The notes: generated from the letters alone by a model not told the origin. Positions 16,479 to 25,300 are shown, numbered from the stretch's first letter. The stretch is 47,952 bases of DNA from Flavobacteriaceae bacterium (GCA_002694465.1 NZMG01000008.1:1-47952); one strand, 5' to 3'. Numbers and translations: made by a program.

Positions 16479-17200
16479 GAACACTCGTTGTAGGAGATAT
16501 TCATGGAGGATTAAAGGCACTTAAGCAAGTTTTGGATTTCATTGATCCAAAATATACCGACCGGTATATTTTTTTAGGTGACTATGTGGATGGCTGGAGT
16601 GAAAGTGCTGAAACCATCCAATTTTTAATTGAATTTTCGAAAAAGTTTGATTGTATTTATCTACGTGGAAATCACGATGAATTGACTTACAAATATTTGA
16701 AGCACGGTGACGATAACCCACTATGGCTCAATCATGGGGGAAGAGAAACTCGAAAAAGTTATGAGGCTTTTTCTTCTTCAGCAATAGAAGAGCATCTTCA
16801 ATTTTTTCATAACCTGGTAAACTATCATATCGATTCTAAAAACAGGTTATTTGTTCATGCTGGGTTTACCAATTTGCACGGCCCTCAAAACGAATATTAT
16901 CCCAATCTTGTGTATTGGGATAGGACGCTTTGGGAAGTGGCTTGTTCTTTAGATCAAAGTCTTTCAAAAGACAATCCGCAATATCCTACTCGACTCAAGT
17001 TGTTTTCAGAAATTTATATTGGGCATACTCCTGTAACTCGATTGGGTGAAACGGTGCCGCTTCAATGTGCAAATGTTTGGAATATTGATACCGGTGCTGC
17101 TTTTAAAGGGCCTCTTTCAGTTATTGATGTCGACACCAAAGAAGTGTGGCAAAGTGACCCCGTTTACAAATTATATCCTTCAGAAAAAGGAAGAAATTAA
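16475..17200 (+). CDS. PPP-family metallophosphoesterase (serine/threonine-phosphatase-like)
   Basis: The 241-residue protein has every metal-binding motif of the PPP phosphatase fold: GDIHG (7-11), GDYVDG (35-40), GNHDE (65-69), a later HAG and GHTP. It resembles bacterial PrpA/ApaH-like diadenosine tetraphosphatases and Ser/Thr phosphatases; which substrate it uses cannot be told. An open frame extends upstream to 16406, but the ATG at 16475 gives the family N-terminus MRTLVVGDIHGG and overlaps the previous stop as ATGA, so I use it. Its position in the SPFH/zinc-ribbon unit raises the possibility that it dephosphorylates one of those partners, which is speculation. Its 3' end overlaps the convergent lipoprotein gene by 4 bases. 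Confidence 0.9.
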   Translation: MRTLVVGDIHGGLKALKQVLDFIDPKYTDRYIFLGDYVDGWSESAETIQFLIEFSKKFDCIYLRGNHDELTYKYLKHGDDNPLWLNHGGRETRKSYEAFSSSAIEEHLQFFHNLVNYHIDSKNRLFVHAGFTNLHGPQNEYYPNLVYWDRTLWEVACSLDQSLSKDNPQYPTRLKLFSEIYIGHTPVTRLGETVPLQCANVWNIDTGAAFKGPLSVIDVDTKEVWQSDPVYKLYPSEKGRN

Positions 17201-17562
17201 AGAGGTTGAATTTGAAAACTTCTTACTTCAGGAATTACATGACATTCGTTAGCCCCTACTTCTATAGGTTGGGAAACAAATTCTTCATACCCTTCTGCAG
17301 AAATATGAATGGTATACGTGCCAGGACGTTCTCCCGCCCCAACAAAATTCGTGAAATCGAAAAATGCCATTAATTCTTCTGTATAATTTCCATCCGTGGC
17401 AGTAACCGTGATATTTTCAGTTATTACCTCCCCCGAATCTGCATCAGTTATGGTGATTGAAAGACCATAGACAAATTCTTCAGTACAAAATACCTCATCA
17501 TCCTTTTGAACACAGGCAAAGAGAAGAAAACAACAACTGAATAATACAATTTGTTTTATCAT
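17197..17562 (-). CDS. Small lipoprotein with carboxypeptidase-regulatory-like fold
   Basis: The 121-residue protein has a lipoprotein signal (ends LLFAC, Cys17) followed by VQKDD, and a single beta-sandwich domain (about 28-115) with TITDADSGEVITE and PGTYTIHISAEGYEEF, the pattern of carboxypeptidase-regulatory-like/PEGA modules. Two further Cys residues (near 26 and 107) could form a disulfide. The role is unknown. It converges on and overlaps the phosphoesterase gene by 4 bases. Its promoter would have to be close to the terminator region of the upstream aldehyde dehydrogenase gene at 17563-17641. Confidence 0.78.
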   Translation of the reverse strand: MIKQIVLFSCCFLLFACVQKDDEVFCTEEFVYGLSITITDADSGEVITENITVTATDGNYTEELMAFFDFTNFVGAGERPGTYTIHISAEGYEEFVSQPIEVGANECHVIPEVRSFQIQPL

Positions 17563-17600
17563 GAGGTTAAAAACGATTCCCTTTAGTTTTTAGTATAAAA

Positions 17601-17624
17601 AAACCGCCCCAGAAAAGGCGGTTT
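17601..17624 (-). terminator. Rho-independent terminator of the aldehyde dehydrogenase gene
   Basis: An 8-bp stem (AAACCGCC / GGCGGTTT) with an 8-base loop lies 17 bases after the dehydrogenase stop. On the minus strand the stem runs into TTTTTTT, as expected for termination of that gene. Confidence 0.88.
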
Positions 17625-17641
17625 ATCACTTTATAATAGTA

Positions 17642-19195
17642 TTACAAATCGAATTTAATTCCTTGTGCTAAAGGTAATTCGGTAGTATAATTAATAGTAT
17701 TTGTTTGTCTGCGCATATATACTTTCCAAGCATCACTTCCAGACTCACGCCCGCCACCTGTTTCTTTTTCACCTCCAAAAGCACCTCCAATTTCGGCTCC
17801 AGACGTTCCAATATTAACATTGGCTATTCCACAATCGCTACCTGCGTGACTTAAGAAACGCTCGGCTTCTCTAAGATTGTTGGTCATAATGGCTGAAGAA
17901 AGTCCTTGCGCCACCCCATTTTGAATGTCGATAGCATTTTCAACATCGCCACTATATTTTAATAAGTATAAAACGGGAGCGAAGGTTTCGTGCTGTACAA
18001 TTTCAAAAGAATTCTTAGCTTCGGCGATAGCGGGTTTTACATAGCATCCACTTTCATAGCCTTCACCTTCCAAAACACCACCTTCAACCAACAGCTTTCC
18101 ACCTTCGGCTACCACTCTTTCTAACGCTTTGTTATACATAGCAACAGCATCTGTATCGATAAGTGGTCCCACATGGTTTTTTTCATCTAATGGATTTCCA
18201 ATACGTAATTGACCATAGGCAGCGACTAAGGCATCCTTTACCTTATCGTACATGCTTTCGTGAATAATCAATCGCCTTGTTGAAGTACATCGCTGTCCAG
18301 CGGTACCTACGGCACCAAATACAGCACCAATGACTGTCATTTTTATATCGGCATCTGGAGTGACAATAATAGCATTATTTCCACCTAATTCTAACAAGCT
18401 CTTTCCTAAGCGTTCTCCTACAGTTTTAGCAACAATTTTCCCCATGCGGGTAGATCCAGTAGCAGAAATTAAGGGAACTCGTTTATCTGTGGTCATCATT
18501 TCTCCTACACGATAATCTCCGTTAATTAAACAAGAAATTCCTTCGGGCAAGTTATTATCTTCAAAAACTTTTGCCGCTATTTTCTGACAAGCAATTCCGC
18601 ATAATGGAGCTTTTTCAGAAGGCTTCCAAACGCAAACATCACCACAAATCCAAGCCAATGCTGTATTCCAAGCCCAAACAGCTACTGGGAAGTTAAATGC
18701 CGAAATAATTCCCACGACACCTAGTGGATGATACTGCTCATACATACGATGCCCTGGGCGTTCGCTATGCATGGTAAATCCGTGTAGTTGGCGCGAAAGT
18801 CCTACAGCAAAATCACAGATATCTATCATTTCTTGTACTTCTCCTAATCCTTCTTGATAACTTTTCCCCATTTCGTAAGAAACGAGCTTTCCTAAGGGAG
18901 CCTTAAGTTCACGTAAAGCCTCCCCAAATTGTCGAACAATCTCCCCTCGCTGAGGCGCTGGCATAACCCGCCAAGTTTTAAATGCTTGGGTAGCCGATTG
19001 CATTACCTTTTCATAATCTTCTTGTGAAGTTGTGGTTACTTTACCAATTAAACTTCCATCTACAGGAGAGAAGGAGGAAATCGTTTCACCTCCTGGCAAC
19101 CAAGTGTTCCCAGTAGAAGTTCCATAATTTATATCCTGAATTCCTAATTTTTGAAGGGCTTCTCCAATCCCAAAGGAGGTTGCAACAGTGCTCAT
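17642..19195 (-). CDS. ALDH7-type aldehyde dehydrogenase (aminoadipate-semialdehyde dehydrogenase-like)
   Basis: The 517-residue NAD-dependent aldehyde dehydrogenase has FNFP (167-170), the cofactor motif GSTRMG (247-252), the catalytic general base Glu269 (LELGGN) and nucleophile Cys303 (GQRCTST). Length and segments such as AGSDCGIANVNIGTSGAEIG are characteristic of the ALDH7/antiquitin group, which oxidises alpha-aminoadipic semialdehyde in lysine degradation. An upstream start at 19231 is open, but the ATG at 19195 fits the family N-terminus MSTVATSFGIGEAL and lies behind a good promoter. It sits next to haaO of tryptophan degradation, so aminomuconate semialdehyde is an alternative substrate; family resemblance favours the lysine pathway. 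Confidence 0.9.
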   Translation of the reverse strand: MSTVATSFGIGEALQKLGIQDINYGTSTGNTWLPGGETISSFSPVDGSLIGKVTTTSQEDYEKVMQSATQAFKTWRVMPAPQRGEIVRQFGEALRELKAPLGKLVSYEMGKSYQEGLGEVQEMIDICDFAVGLSRQLHGFTMHSERPGHRMYEQYHPLGVVGIISAFNFPVAVWAWNTALAWICGDVCVWKPSEKAPLCGIACQKIAAKVFEDNNLPEGISCLINGDYRVGEMMTTDKRVPLISATGSTRMGKIVAKTVGERLGKSLLELGGNNAIIVTPDADIKMTVIGAVFGAVGTAGQRCTSTRRLIIHESMYDKVKDALVAAYGQLRIGNPLDEKNHVGPLIDTDAVAMYNKALERVVAEGGKLLVEGGVLEGEGYESGCYVKPAIAEAKNSFEIVQHETFAPVLYLLKYSGDVENAIDIQNGVAQGLSSAIMTNNLREAERFLSHAGSDCGIANVNIGTSGAEIGGAFGGEKETGGGRESGSDAWKVYMRRQTNTINYTTELPLAQGIKFDL

Positions 19196-19228
19196 ATTTT
19201 CGTGTGTTTTGTCGTTATAAATAAAACG

Positions 19229-19260
19229 CAAAGGTAGTCATTCTCACAGAGAAAATGCAA
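19229..19260 (-). promoter_or_regulatory. Bacteroidota-type promoter for the aldehyde dehydrogenase gene
   Basis: On the minus strand TTG (19258-19260), 21 bases, TACCTTTG (19229-19236) matches the TTG/TAnnTTTG pattern, 33 bases upstream of the chosen ATG. The spacer holds a 5-bp inverted repeat TTCTC-ACA-GAGAA (19241-19253), which could be an operator half-site pair. Confidence 0.6.
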
Positions 19261-19297
19261 GATGTAAGACTTTGAAATTAGTCTGTGATTCTGAAAT

Positions 19298-19834
19298 CTA
19301 TTCTCCTTTAAATCTAGGGTCTGTAGACATTACAGTCCCACAATTTTTACAGGTTCGCAATGCTTCCGAATTGTAGAATTCTTTAAAATGGGGAAGAAAA
19401 TCTTTCTCTATATTGTGTAATTCAAAATAAACGTCGTGAAGTTTTGTATTACAGTTGTCGCAGAACCAAAGTAAGCCATCTGTATAACCCATTCCAGCTC
19501 TTTTTCGTTCAATTACCAACCCAATAGAATCTTTCCCTCTGTTAGGTGAATGTGGTACTTTTGCAGGGTGAAGGTACATATCTCCTGGGCCTAAGGGCAT
19601 TTCTTTCCGATGGCCATCTTCCTGAATAATTACATTGATATTCCCTTCTAATTGATAAAACAATTCTTCGGTTTCATTATAATGATAGTCCTTTCGCGCA
19701 TTGGGTCCAGCAACAATCATCACGATATAATCTTCGGCATCTACATAGAGATTTTTATTTCCAACAGGGGGTTTTAATAAATCCCTATTATCTTCTATCC
19801 ATTTATTTAAGTTGAAGGGTTTTGAAATAGCCAT
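19298..19834 (-). CDS. haaO: 3-hydroxyanthranilate 3,4-dioxygenase
   Basis: The 178-residue cupin dioxygenase opens the ring of 3-hydroxyanthranilate in the kynurenine branch of tryptophan degradation, giving the precursor of quinolinate or of the meta-cleavage catabolic route. Metal ligands His51, Glu57 and His95 and substrate residues Arg47, Arg99 and Glu109 are present. The C-terminal rubredoxin-like iron site typical of bacterial enzymes is intact (Cys125-x2-Cys128, Cys162-x2-Cys165). The length is normal. No other kynurenine-pathway gene is in the window. A perfect 15-bp inverted repeat overlaps the first base of the start codon, suggesting translational or repressor control. The neighbouring dehydrogenase has its own promoter 102 bases downstream. 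Confidence 0.95.
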   Translation of the reverse strand: MAISKPFNLNKWIEDNRDLLKPPVGNKNLYVDAEDYIVMIVAGPNARKDYHYNETEELFYQLEGNINVIIQEDGHRKEMPLGPGDMYLHPAKVPHSPNRGKDSIGLVIERKRAGMGYTDGLLWFCDNCNTKLHDVYFELHNIEKDFLPHFKEFYNSEALRTCKNCGTVMSTDPRFKGE

Positions 19835-19871
19835 TGCCGTACTTTTATGAGTTTGTATAAAAGTACGGCAA
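19834..19871 (-). promoter_or_regulatory. 15-bp perfect inverted repeat overlapping the haaO start codon
   Basis: The arms TTGCCGTACTTTTAT (19834-19848) and ATAAAAGTACGGCAA (19857-19871) are perfectly complementary around an 8-base spacer. The arm nearest the gene includes the first base of the haaO ATG. In RNA this would be a stable hairpin that hides the translation start region; in DNA it is a good-sized palindromic operator. There is no T run on either side that would make it a terminator. Confidence 0.75.
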
Positions 19872-19903
19872 AAGCACTAAATCTAAAAATATGAAGTAAT
19901 AAT

Positions 19904-20407
19904 TTACTTTCTATAAAAAAGCTGGGTGAAAAAATATTTTCCTGAGTTATTCTGAATCACTCCAAATCCAGAATGGGTATAGTTTCCTTCAAGAACGCTT
20001 CGGTGTGTAGTGCTATTGATCCAAGCATTAACAAGCGATTCAGCGTCAGTATATCCAAAGCCAACATTTTCAGAAACAGAACTTGCGCCTCTATTTCTTA
20101 ACCCTGTGGAACGAATTCCGAAATTATCATGACTAATCTTATTTTGGTCAATCATGTATTGGGTATGGTCAACTGCATAAGCAGACGCATATTGCTGGTC
20201 TTTAATTATTTCTGGAAGACCTAATGATGCTCGATACGCATTTACATGTTGTAAAATTTCATTAGCCATTTGCCAATCAGTTTCGTTGGCAAGGTTTAGA
20301 TCAATGGTGAAGTTGGATTCTTCTACAGTATCAACAACTTCTTCTTTTGAACAGGATATGGTAGTAAAAAATACCATAGCCAATAAGCAGGTAGTTAATA
20401 GTTTCAT
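19904..20407 (-). CDS. CAP-domain (SCP-like) lipoprotein
   Basis: The 167-residue protein has a lipoprotein signal (ends TISC, Cys19; then SKEE) and a CAP/SCP domain (about 45-167) of the YkwD type: LQHVNAYRASLGLPEI, YAVDHTQYMIDQNKISHDNF, SENVGFGYTDAESLVNAWIN, THRSVLEGNYTHSGFGV. The conserved His and Glu positions of the CAP cavity (SHDNF, SENVG, THSGFG) are kept. Bacterial CAP proteins are extracytoplasmic and mostly of unknown activity; roles in the envelope or in binding have been proposed. It is monocistronic with a consensus promoter upstream, and ends about 70 bases from the haaO start. Confidence 0.9.
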   Translation of the reverse strand: MKLLTTCLLAMVFFTTISCSKEEVVDTVEESNFTIDLNLANETDWQMANEILQHVNAYRASLGLPEIIKDQQYASAYAVDHTQYMIDQNKISHDNFGIRSTGLRNRGASSVSENVGFGYTDAESLVNAWINSTTHRSVLEGNYTHSGFGVIQNNSGKYFFTQLFYRK

Positions 20408-20417
20408 AATTCGGGGG

Positions 20418-20438
20418 CATCAAATTTGGGGCTTGATG
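20418..20438 (-). promoter_or_regulatory. Short inverted repeat in the leader of the CAP lipoprotein gene
   Basis: CATCAA (20418-20423) and TTGATG (20433-20438) form 6-bp arms with a 9-base spacer, just downstream of the expected transcription start. Possible operator or leader hairpin; the arms are short enough for chance. Confidence 0.3.
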
Positions 20439-20443
20439 TAGTC

Positions 20444-20473
20444 CAAAGATAGAAAAAAAAACATATCATGCAA
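20444..20473 (-). promoter_or_regulatory. Consensus Bacteroidota promoter of the CAP lipoprotein gene
   Basis: On the minus strand TTG (20471-20473), exactly 19 bases, TATCTTTG (20444-20451). This is an exact match to the TTG-N19-TAnnTTTG pattern, 37 bases upstream of the start codon. Confidence 0.75.
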
Positions 20474-20611
20474 CACTTAATCGATTTTAATGTGCATTTT
20501 GTCGATGTTTTTATTTGATTCTGTGTGAAATTTCCGCATATTAATTTTGAAGGAAGCCTTATAAATAAAGCATTTAATGGTATATTTATATTTCAAATAA
20601 AAAAAATCAAT

Positions 20612-21700
20612 ATGTATAAAAATTTAACATTTTTTTTCTTACTTTTTTTGATATTTAGTTGCAAAAACATCGATGAAAAGCATATTTATTTAGATGAAAA
20701 GCAAAATGATTCTATAGAAATAGAAAAAAAATCACCTAAATATGCCATCGTAATTCACGGTGGAGCAGGTACCATTTTAAAAGAAAATATGAGCGACTCT
20801 CTTGAATCTGCTTATAGGAATACTCTTGAGGAAGCGATTAAGGTAGGGCATGAAATATTAAAAAATGGAGGGACTGCTCTTGAAGCCGTTACCAAAACTA
20901 TCAATGTTCTGGAAGACTCCCCCCTTTTTAATGCAGGGAAAGGGGCTGTTTTTACACACGAAGAAACGAATGAACTTGATGCTTCCATTATGGATGGCAA
21001 TACTTTAAATGCCGGTGCTGTGGCAGGGGTTACACACATTAAAAACCCCATTGATCTTGCTTACGAAGTAATGGTAAATAGTGAACATGTCATGTTAGCA
21101 GGAAAAGGCGCAGAAGAATTTGCCAAACTTCGGGGTTTTGAGCTAGTTGACCCTTCCTATTTTTATACAGAAAATAGATTTCAATCCTTACAACGAATTA
21201 AAGAAAAAGAGGAAGCCCAGTTAGACCACAATGGAAAAACTGCCTTCGCCGACCCCTTTATTAAAGATTCAAAGTTTGGAACCGTAGGCTGTGTGGCGTT
21301 AGACAAAAACGGAAACATCGCTGCTGGCACCTCTACTGGAGGAATGACCAACAAACGTTGGAATCGTATAGGAGATGCTCCCATAATAGGTGCTGGGACC
21401 TATGCAAACAATGCCACTTGCGGCGTATCTTCCACGGGCTGGGGTGAATATTTTATTAGAGCTATGGTCGCTCATGATATTTCTGCAATGATGGAATACA
21501 AAGGGGTTTCGTTGCAAGAAGCTGCTCAAGAAGTGATTCAGAAAAAAGTTCCTGAATTAGGTGGTGACGGGGGAGTTGTAGCACTTGATAAAGACGGCAA
21601 TATTGCCATGGAATTTAACACCGCAGGAATGTACCGAGCGTATATTAATACAGAAGGAGAATTGTTTATTGGAATATATAAAGACGCCCCCACCCCTTAA
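20612..21700 (+). CDS. Isoaspartyl peptidase/L-asparaginase, lipoprotein form
   Basis: The 362-residue Ntn-hydrolase of the plant-type asparaginase family removes isoaspartyl residues from peptides or hydrolyses asparagine. The precursor is cut before the nucleophile Thr224 (KFGTVGCVA), and the beta-chain carries GTSTGGMTNKRWNRIGDAPI and GGDGGVVALDKDG. The start is ATG at 20612: a frame opens upstream at 20525, but MYKNLTFFFLLFLIFSC (Cys17) is a clear lipoprotein signal. The enzyme is thus anchored outside the cytoplasm. The last codons (APTP and stop) lie in a GC-rich interspersed repeat, so the native C-terminus may have been altered. The leader and signal region are very AT-rich compared with the body. 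Confidence 0.92.
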   Translation: MYKNLTFFFLLFLIFSCKNIDEKHIYLDEKQNDSIEIEKKSPKYAIVIHGGAGTILKENMSDSLESAYRNTLEEAIKVGHEILKNGGTALEAVTKTINVLEDSPLFNAGKGAVFTHEETNELDASIMDGNTLNAGAVAGVTHIKNPIDLAYEVMVNSEHVMLAGKGAEEFAKLRGFELVDPSYFYTENRFQSLQRIKEKEEAQLDHNGKTAFADPFIKDSKFGTVGCVALDKNGNIAAGTSTGGMTNKRWNRIGDAPIIGAGTYANNATCGVSSTGWGEYFIRAMVAHDISAMMEYKGVSLQEAAQEVIQKKVPELGGDGGVVALDKDGNIAMEFNTAGMYRAYINTEGELFIGIYKDAPTP

Positions 21701-21722
21701 CCCCTCCCCAAAGAGGAGGAGA
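21687..21722 (+). repeat. GC-rich interspersed hairpin repeat overlapping a stop codon
   Basis: CCCCACCCCTTAA, then CCCCTCCCCAAAGAGGAGG. It shares the core CCCCTTAA(T)CCCCTCC with the reverse complement of the element at 27897-27930. It supplies the last four codons and the TAA of the isoaspartyl peptidase gene. Confidence 0.65.
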
Positions 21723-21784
21723 AAGTAATCCTATTTGAAGATAGACAGAGGGGATTAATTGGAGAAATAATTTTTTATAGAACT

Positions 21785-22087
21785 ATGAAATTACCCTACT
21801 ACGCAGTTATCTTTACGAATACCCAAACCGAAAATCTTGAAGGCTATGGCCAAATGGCCGATGCCATGGAAGCCTCTGCAAAACAACAGCCCGGCTATTT
21901 GGGTATGGAACATGCCAGAAACGAAATAGGCATCACAATTAGTTATTGGGAGTCGTTGGAGGCGATTTCCAACTGGAAAGCCAACCTCGACCATCAAGTA
22001 GCGCAGCGCTTAGGAAAAGAGCAATGGTATAAAAGCTATACCGTTCGCATTTGTAAGGTGGAGAGGGAATACAGTTTTGAAAAATAG
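21785..22087 (+). CDS. Antibiotic biosynthesis monooxygenase-fold protein
   Basis: This 100-residue protein has the dimeric ferredoxin-like ABM fold pattern: YYAVIFTNTQTENLEGYGQM, QQPGYLGMEHAR, ISYWESLEAISNWKANLDHQ. Members often protect against or act on small reactive compounds without a cofactor, or bind haem; this subgroup (YdhR/polysaccharide-biosynthesis-associated type) is poorly defined. It follows the isoaspartyl peptidase with an 84-base gap that contains a repeat element, so the two may be transcribed separately. The substrate is unknown. Confidence 0.85.
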   Translation: MKLPYYAVIFTNTQTENLEGYGQMADAMEASAKQQPGYLGMEHARNEIGITISYWESLEAISNWKANLDHQVAQRLGKEQWYKSYTVRICKVEREYSFEK

Positions 22088-22328
22088 TCTTCTGTTAAAA
22101 ATCTCCCAAATGTTAAAATTTGAAATACTAAACAATAAAATGCTACCGTTAGCAACATAACTTCCCTCCAAAACTTATTTTTTTAATTCATTTTCAGCAG
22201 TTTGTGCATACAAATTGTTTAAAATTTTCGTTCCGAACCTTTCGGCACAACCATCCTTTTATAGTAATTTAGTAATCCATCGCAGGGTGTTTCACTTACA
22301 CTTTGCGAGTAACACAAAACCATCAGTT
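22088..22328. other. Intergenic region before the alpha-2-macroglobulin gene
   Basis: About 240 AT-rich bases. I see no gene, no tRNA and no exact TTG-N19-TAnnTTTG promoter. An open frame runs from 22215 into the macroglobulin gene, but its sequence does not look like a signal peptide, so I treat it as untranslated leader. Confidence 0.5.
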
Positions 22329-25300
22329 ATGACACAGCTAACACGTCTCTTCTGCCTTGCCATCCTAGTCTTTTTTGTTTCTTGTTCTAAAAAATCAGAC
22401 ACTCCCGAAACCGACAATCTTTTCAAATTTAAAGAGTACATAAGTTACAATACCTATGGCAATAAAAGTATAGCTGCCCCCATAGAAATTATCCTTGCAA
22501 AACCTTTGGAACAATTTGAAATAACTCAGGAAATTGATGCCGATTATCTGAAAATTTCTCCTAAAACTGAAGGAAAATTGATGGTAGAAAATAGCCGCAC
22601 CCTTATTTTTCAGCCCAACGAATTACTTAAACCTGACACTGAATACACCGTAACACTAAAACTTAACAAACTCTACCCCAATATTGAAAAAGAGTTTAAA
22701 GAATACACTTTCAGCTTTAAAACCATTACCCCCAATTTTAAAATTGATTTAGGAAACCTTCAATCCTATAGCAAGGAATGGCAATATATTACGGGAACCC
22801 TTCAAAGTGCCGATGTTATCACTTCAGAAAAAGCAAAAGAACTTATTTCTGTAACTCAAAAAAGCAAGAAACTGAAATTAAAATGGCCTGCCGAAGAAGG
22901 GTTGGCAAAATACTTTAACTTCACTATTGATAGCATTCAACGGGATATTGACGATTCAAAAATCGATATTTCTTGGGATGGAAAACCTATTAGATCTGAT
23001 TTCAAAGGAACAAACGAGTTTACAATTCCCGGCCAAAATAATTTCACTGTTGTAAATGCCAAAGCCTCTGTAGCTCCCAACGCTTCATTAACTTTAAATT
23101 TTTCGGACCCCCTTCAGGAAAATCAGAATTTTGCTGGACTAGTCACCATTGAAAATGCCGAGAACTTACGCTTTGAAGTAGAAGGAAATGTATTGCATGT
23201 GTACCCTTCAACCCGTATTATTGGTAATGTGCGAGTAACTGTTTTTAACGGAATAAAAAACACAAGTGGTTTCGGACTTAAAAAGGAGTTCTCAGAACTT
23301 ATCTCCTTCGAACAGCTGAAACCTTCGGTAAAATTACTCTCACAAGGCGTTATTTTACCCAACGCTTCTTCAACTCCACTCTATTTTGAAGCTGTGAATC
23401 TTTCGGCAATTGATGTTCGGATTATTAAAATTTTTGAGAGCAATGTTCTTCAATATCTGCAAACCTCTAACCTCAACGACCGCGATGCCTACGACATAAA
23501 ACGAGTGGGAAGGCGTATTGTTAAAAAAACTATTTCGTTAAAGGATGCTGAACTTGGGGAAAATGGAATTTGGAAATCCTACGGAATTAACCTCGCAGAA
23601 TATTTCAATGCAGATCCCGGAGCGATTTATCGCGTGGAATTGAGCTTCAAAAAAGAGTATGCTGTTTATGATTGCTCTGTTCTTGCTTCAAACGAAGATG
23701 TTGATGAGGAGGAAGAATATTACGACGATTATTATGAAGAAGAATTCAATGAGAATGATAGTGATAATGATGAACTTGAAGAGCAATATTGGGATAATGA
23801 AGTGTATAGATATCGACGTTATGCTTATAATTGGCGAGAGCGTGACAACCCTTGTCATGATGCCTATTATAATGAAGACCGAATTGAAACCACCAATGTA
23901 TTAGGTAGCAACTTAGGCCTAATTGTAAAAAAAGGGAATAACAAATCCTATCATTTTGCAGTAACCAATCTACTCACCACCCAACCCGAGAGTGGAGTAA
24001 AAATTAATTTGTATTCTTTTCAGCAACAATTAATAGGAACCGCAACCACAGATAGTCAAGGACTCACCCTTTTCGATTCAGAAAAAACCATTGCTTTTGC
24101 GGTGGCTCAAAAAGGAAATCATTTTGCTTATGCAAAGCTAAACGACGGTAATGCATTGTCACTAAGTAATTTTGATGTTTCTGGAAAAAAACTTCAAAAG
24201 GGATTAAAAGGGTTTATGTATACCGAAAGAGGAGTACATCGTCCTGGCGACAGCATTCATCTTTCCTTTGTGTTAAACGATAATACCAATCCCCTACCCA
24301 AGAACCATCCCGTAAAACTTGATGTCACAGATGCTCGAGGGAAATTAGTCCAGCGAACTGTTTTAAATGAAGGTGTCAATGGATTTTATTATTTCCCCAT
24401 TGCAACCCAAGCCGCTGCCCCTACAGGAAATTGGAATGCTACCATCTCTGTAGGAGGTGCGAAGTTTTCGAAGTCTCTAAAAGTGGCTACCATTAAACCT
24501 AACCGATTAAAAATAAAATTAGATTTTAAGGATGAAGTCTTGGATGCTAGCAAAGCTGTGGAAGGAACTGCAACAGCCCTTTGGCTTCACGGAGCACCTG
24601 CTCGAAATCTAAAAATTGAAATGGCTGCCACCTTGCGAAGCACAAGCACTGCATTTAAAGATTTTTCAAACTACCAATTTAATGACCCCATTCGTTCGTT
24701 TGACGAAATTGAGCTTCCTATTTTAAATAATACGCTCTCTCAAGAAGGGACTATAAAATTCAATTCAAATTTAGACATCAACGGAAAAGCTCCAGGAATG
24801 CTTCAAGCCACTTTTTTAACCAAAGTATTTGAAGGTGGCGGTGATTTTTCCATTGATGTATTTTCAAAAAATGTAGCTCCCTATTCACATTTTGTGGGAT
24901 TAAAGTCGCCTGAAGCACATCGTTACGGCTCTTATTTTACCGATGAAAACACCGTATTTGATGTCGCCACGGTTGATGCCCAAGGAAAGGCATCGGGAAA
25001 TAGAGAATTGGAAGTAAAAATTTTCAAAATTGAATGGCGTTGGTGGTGGAATCGTGGGTATGACAATCTTTCTCAATATGAAAACGCTGTGGTACATCGT
25101 CCAATAAAACAATTCACAGTGAAAACCAAGGCAAATGGTAAAAATCAATTTACCGTAAATATTCCCGAAGAGGAAGGCGGCAGATACCTCATTCGAGTCA
25201 TGGATAAAGCTTCAGGACATGCCACAGGTAGAATTACCTACTTCTATAGAAACTGGTGGAAGCGCCCTGTGGATAATGATTCCGAAAGCGCTAAAATGTT

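Noticed and set aside
22215..22328. N-terminal extension of the alpha-2-macroglobulin frame
   Set aside because: The extension would place the lipoprotein signal in the interior; the ATG at 22329 has a proper signal and lipobox.
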